Shown piece by piece: positions 60,965 through 64,000 of a stretch of 64,000 nucleotides of DNA. The DNA is from Fimbriimonas sp. (lineage in GTDB: Bacteria > Armatimonadota > Fimbriimonadia > Fimbriimonadales > Fimbriimonadaceae). The translations under genes and the position numbers were made by a program. Location: the NCBI GenBank assembly GCA_031292555.1, contig JARLGV010000056.1, positions 101,044 through 165,043 of the forward strand, in the 5' to 3' direction. The notes beneath the pieces are model-generated. The model was not told the DNA's origin. It saw only the letters and a list, made by a program, of their open reading frames with translations, and did no database searches. Positions within the stretch are counted from its first letter, which is position 1; the number at the start of each line of letters is the position of its first letter.

Positions 60965-62200
60965 ATGAGCAATACACTGAGTCGGCGTGAGATTCTCAAG
61001 AACGGGGGCATGATTGCGGTCGGGCTAGTAGCCCCTCGATGGCTCTCATCAATCGCGGAAGCAGACGTTCTTCGCCAGGCGAAAGGCGGTAAGCCGGCAA
61101 GCGACACGATCCTCGTCGTCTGCCAATGGTCAGGTGGCAACGACGGATTGAACACGGTCGTTCCTTACGCTAACAAGGCCTATTACAGCCTCCGCCCAAT
61201 GATCGGAATTCAAGAGCCAAAGGTTCTGAAGCTCAATAGCGAAATGGGTCTGAATCCGGGGCTTTCCGGTTTGGCCGACCTCTTCCAGCAGGGGAAAGTG
61301 GCGATCATTCAAAACGTGGGCTATCCACAGCCCAATCGCTCTCACTTCAAGAGCATGGAGATTTGGCAATCCGCAAGTCCCGAGAGCACCATGAAGTACG
61401 GCTGGCTGGGGCGGCATTTCGATGCTGAGATGAAGCATCATCCACTCAATCCAGTGGTCGCACTGGGCCTTTCTACCGAGCAGCCCCTTGCACTTGCCGG
61501 CGAAAACGCGAGCATTCCGTGCTTTGCCAGCTTGGCCGACCTGCGAAATATGATCGGCGACGCCGATTCCGAGAAAATGCTCCGGGAGATCCAAGGAATG
61601 GACGCCCCGAACGGAACAGCCACCCGTGCGGTGCAGAACGCAAGCCGATCGGCCCTCGACGCGGTCAGCATTCTCCAGAAGCAGCTTGCGACCTACAAAT
61701 CTCAGTCGACTTACGCCAACGATGCATTTGGCAATGGATTCAAGCAGATCGCCCAGTTGATTGCAACCTCGCCGCAGACCAGGGTCGTCTACTTCCAGGC
61801 AGGCGGATTCGACACCCATGCTCGCCAGGTCGAAGGACATCAGAAGCTCCTAACCGGATTCGGCAATGCGGTTAATACATTCCAGAAGGAGATGGAGGCG
61901 ATCGGCAAGGCGGACAAGGTCGTCACCCTCGTGTTCTCAGAATTTGGGCGACGGGCTCAGGAGAACGCGAGCCTGGGAACCGACCACGGCGCCGCCGCTC
62001 CGATGTTCCTGATCGGAAGCAAGGTAAAGGGAGGCTTTCACGGCCCGAACCCGGACTTGGACAACTTGTTCCAAGGGGATGTCAAATACACCCAGGACTT
62101 CCGCGAAGTATATGCGGCAACGCTCGATACATGGATGGGCGGCGATTCTGAAACCGTGCTAGGTCAGAGGTTCTCGCCAGTCGACGTGTTTGCCGTCTAG
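60965..62200 (+). CDS. DUF1501 protein, Tat-exported
   Basis: 411 residues with a twin-arginine leader (LSRREILKNGGMIAVGLVAPRWL). DUF1501 landmarks: VVCQWSGGNDGLNTVVPY, NVGYPQPNRSHFKSMEIWQSA, YFQAGGFDTHARQ, VVTLVFSEFGRRAQENASLGTDHGAAAPMFLIG, and the final GFHGPNPDLDNL. The fold belongs to the alkaline-phosphatase/sulfatase group by motif; exact reaction unknown. DUF1501 genes usually pair with DUF1800, but none is adjacent here. Confidence 0.92.
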   Translation: MSNTLSRREILKNGGMIAVGLVAPRWLSSIAEADVLRQAKGGKPASDTILVVCQWSGGNDGLNTVVPYANKAYYSLRPMIGIQEPKVLKLNSEMGLNPGLSGLADLFQQGKVAIIQNVGYPQPNRSHFKSMEIWQSASPESTMKYGWLGRHFDAEMKHHPLNPVVALGLSTEQPLALAGENASIPCFASLADLRNMIGDADSEKMLREIQGMDAPNGTATRAVQNASRSALDAVSILQKQLATYKSQSTYANDAFGNGFKQIAQLIATSPQTRVVYFQAGGFDTHARQVEGHQKLLTGFGNAVNTFQKEMEAIGKADKVVTLVFSEFGRRAQENASLGTDHGAAAPMFLIGSKVKGGFHGPNPDLDNLFQGDVKYTQDFREVYAATLDTWMGGDSETVLGQRFSPVDVFAV

Positions 62201-62221
62201 AAGGCTCGCACAGGGCCCTGG

Positions 62222-63601
62222 TCAGTGTTCGGCGATTGTAGGCTCTGCAACGAGAACTCTCCCGTATACAGCAGCCTTGATCTTCACCTTGCCCAACTCA
62301 AGCGGGTGGATCGTACCGCCTTGATCGATCCAACCGGCGCCCTGCGCACCCCAGACCACATCGACGTTCGGTACCGGCTTTCCGTCAAGTGTAACTCGTG
62401 CCTCGGCGCCCTTTGATAAGTCGATCTTTGGCACGATTACGAGCTTAAGATCGCCCGCCGGAGGATTTGCCTTGGACGAAAACACGAGAACGCCATCGGA
62501 TACCGGCCGCTCCACTCCGTCACTCGGACGATTGACGGTCACGCCGAGCAAATTCAGGCATGTTGAGCCTCCGCCATCGAGATTGATCGCATCGACGCAG
62601 CCCAGACTGACCATGACCTTGGCCATCTCTTCCAGTGTCGCGCCGGCACTGATCTCTTGACGGCCGTCAACCGCAACCAGCCATATGTCGCCGTCGGCGC
62701 TGCGCCCGATCGCCGTGCGGGGGTGACGCTTTGCAAAGAAGGAGGCGGGAAAACCTTCCTTGGCGGCATCGATTGCGACCTTCCCATCCTTGATGAGTAT
62801 CGGCCCTCCGCCGATTACGTTATCAACTTTGTCCCAATCAAACCCGGTTGATTGGATCTGGATCCGAATCTTCTGCCCGATCTTCAAGTTGGATAGGGCG
62901 GGGATTCTTTCACCCATTGCCACGATCAACGCCTTACCGTCGGCCACTTTCGCTTCTTTGACGTCGGGCGCGGTAGATTCGACCGTCCCGATCAGATCAG
63001 CGCTCGGCGTCCACTTTGGGTCGTTTAGCGCCACCACGATCGATACATTCGGCACGGCGTTGGAGGCAATACCTTCGGCCTGGGAAAACACAACAATCTG
63101 ATTGGGCCCACAAGGCTGATTCAGGGCATCGACTTTGATCGCCGACCCATCCTCGGGTGTCACCGAGATCGACGATACAACAAATCCGACTGCCGAATTT
63201 CGACTACCCCAAGCGAACGCGGCACGCGAACGGATCGGTGTGTCCAAGATCTCGCCTTCGCGAATCGTCACTCCGATCGGCGATCCCTGCGTAAACGAGA
63301 AGAAATCGCCGTTGATAGCTCCTGTCGCTGATGCCTGAGCGGCCATCTGTGCCGGCGTTAAGCGTCCTTTAACCGTGCCTTCCTCATTCATCGTGTGTCC
63401 GGCCAATTCGGGAATCGCACGGATGCCGGTCGCACCTGGGCTCATCCTCAAGGCATGAACGATCATCGGGATCGACGTGTTGACCTCCATCCGATAGGTC
63501 AGACCTGGCGCAACCGCCTTTTCCCAACTCTGGGTCTTTGGCGCTTGCCCATAGACGCACGCCATGGCGGCAGAAATACCTAAAGCCCATCTCAATCGCA
63601 T
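62222..63601 (-). CDS. Secreted phosphodiester glycosidase (NAGPA-like)
   Basis: 459 residues with a signal peptide (about 1-19, ending VYGQ). NAGPA-family motifs: NGDFFSFTQGSPIGVTIREGEIL, VIGGGPILIKDGK, HPRTAIGRSADGDIWLVAVDGRQ and NLDGGGSTCLNLLG, which carries the conserved Asp. Such enzymes hydrolyse the bond between a sugar phosphate and an N-acetylglucosamine cap in phosphodiesters. Its start overlaps the end of the LD-carboxypeptidase gene by 10 nt, tying it to cell-wall or teichoic-like turnover. A C-terminal Ig-like domain follows about residue 375. Confidence 0.9.
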   Translation of the reverse strand: MRLRWALGISAAMACVYGQAPKTQSWEKAVAPGLTYRMEVNTSIPMIVHALRMSPGATGIRAIPELAGHTMNEEGTVKGRLTPAQMAAQASATGAINGDFFSFTQGSPIGVTIREGEILDTPIRSRAAFAWGSRNSAVGFVVSSISVTPEDGSAIKVDALNQPCGPNQIVVFSQAEGIASNAVPNVSIVVALNDPKWTPSADLIGTVESTAPDVKEAKVADGKALIVAMGERIPALSNLKIGQKIRIQIQSTGFDWDKVDNVIGGGPILIKDGKVAIDAAKEGFPASFFAKRHPRTAIGRSADGDIWLVAVDGRQEISAGATLEEMAKVMVSLGCVDAINLDGGGSTCLNLLGVTVNRPSDGVERPVSDGVLVFSSKANPPAGDLKLVIVPKIDLSKGAEARVTLDGKPVPNVDVVWGAQGAGWIDQGGTIHPLELGKVKIKAAVYGRVLVAEPTIAEH

Positions 63602-64000
63602 AAAGACTCCAAGAACGTGAGCGTGCCGGAATCGGCATCCAACCTCGCACGTATGCCGAATGGGATTGTGAGCATTCCCTTCATGTGCCCAAACGGAAAA
63701 TCGAAAACCATCGGTTTGCCCAATGGAGCAAGACGATCCACCAGGATCTCACGCCAAGGCTTGTCCCCGATCGCCTCGTCGGCTCGTTCATCAGTTCGCG
63801 TCATGTCTGCAATGGCGAATCCGGCTGCCTTTTGCGCCAAACCGCTATTGAGGAGGTGTGTAAACATGGCATCCACCCGGTGAGGGTGTTCGTCGACGTC
63901 CTCGATCACTAGGATTTTGCCCTCGGTGTCGAATTCCTCTGGCGTGCCGATGGAATCCGCGAGCAGGCACATGCACCCACCGCACGTAAGGCCCTCCGCC
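63592..64000 (-). CDS. S66-family LD-carboxypeptidase (partial, 5' end off the right edge)
   Basis: The last 135 codons are visible. They contain the C-terminal S66 domain: a GGN-type turn (LTCGGCMCLLADSIGTP), the catalytic Glu in ILVIEDVDEHPHRVDAMFTHLL and His in FPFGHMKGMLTIPFG. The nucleophile Ser lies outside the window. These enzymes remove the terminal D-Ala from murein tetrapeptides in peptidoglycan recycling, or cleave related peptides. The stop overlaps the phosphodiester glycosidase ATG, so both are coupled. Confidence 0.88.
   Translation of the reverse strand, partial: AEGLTCGGCMCLLADSIGTPEEFDTEGKILVIEDVDEHPHRVDAMFTHLLNSGLAQKAAGFAIADMTRTDERADEAIGDKPWREILVDRLAPLGKPMVFDFPFGHMKGMLTIPFGIRARLDADSGTLTFLESLCD

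Noticed and set aside
1..64000. CRISPR arrays, tRNA/rRNA genes, insertion sequences, integrases, toxin-antitoxin modules or prophage genes
   Set aside because: No direct-repeat arrays, no tRNA T-loop consensus in the gaps, and no transposase or recombinase motifs among the translated genes.

Overview
The window reads as a fairly GC-rich chromosome segment from a free-living, Gram-negative-type (diderm), heterotrophic bacterium. An OprB-like porin, a lipoprotein, Tat-type leaders, a molybdenum hydroxylase and a c-type cytochrome point to a cell with an outer membrane and respiratory metabolism. The mix of a copper-amine-oxidase-type stalk-domain surface protein, GH172 and DUF4038 hydrolases, a DUF1501 protein and ECF-linked membrane proteins resembles Armatimonadota (Fimbriimonadia-like). 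That placement is inference from gene content; no rRNA or other phylogenetic marker is present. No tRNA, rRNA, CRISPR, IS element, phage or integrase was found. Genes are densely packed on both strands and the window looks like core chromosome.

Layout. 1-11.5 kb is signal-transduction rich: two tandem paralogous PAS histidine kinases (minus), an HD-GYP response regulator and a large PAS hybrid kinase, interrupted by an organophosphate-type transporter plus aminophosphonate-type oxidase pair and an iodotyrosine-deiodinase-like flavoenzyme. 11.5-17 kb holds a GH29 fucosidase, a three-gene ECF sigma operon and a serine beta-lactamase-like hydrolase. 17-25.7 kb is a long minus-strand run: phytanoyl-CoA-type dioxygenase, GH172, a DUF4038 lipoprotein, a diheme cytochrome-like protein, a uronate-dehydrogenase-like SDR, MtnA and a PhoPQ-regulated-type hydrolase. 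25.9-29.1 kb encodes a stalk-domain surface protein and the porin. 29.3-32.3 kb is a tightly overlapping operon: unknown protein, fumarylacetoacetase, DapA-family aldolase.

32.5-45.7 kb carries a GH30-like enzyme, an ANTAR regulator, HIT and uracil-DNA glycosylase genes, an M1 peptidase, purK, fabI, glutamate formimidoyltransferase, a beta-propeller phosphoesterase, an aldo/keto reductase and a small secreted protein. 45.7-54 kb holds a GH32 fructanase whose signal peptide appears frameshifted, a DsbD-alpha-like protein with a redoxin, a molybdenum hydroxylase (two subunits plus XdhC) and a GHL10-like hydrolase. 54-64 kb has a DUF2127 membrane protein, a BSP-type metallopeptidase, an ABC exporter, a CorC-like protein, two small anchored proteins, a Tat-exported DUF1501 protein, and a phosphodiester glycosidase coupled to an S66 LD-carboxypeptidase that runs off the right edge.

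The recurring physiological theme is secreted or periplasmic breakdown of plant or microbial polysaccharides (GH29, GH172, GH30, GH32, GHL10, DUF4038, uronate oxidation), uptake through a porin, and extensive PAS-based sensing. The most general sequence-level observation is that about a dozen genes have a TAnnnT-like -10 hexamer only 6-8 nt before the start codon and no Shine-Dalgarno sequence, which suggests widespread leaderless transcription. Genes inside operons instead use Shine-Dalgarno sites or stop-start overlaps.
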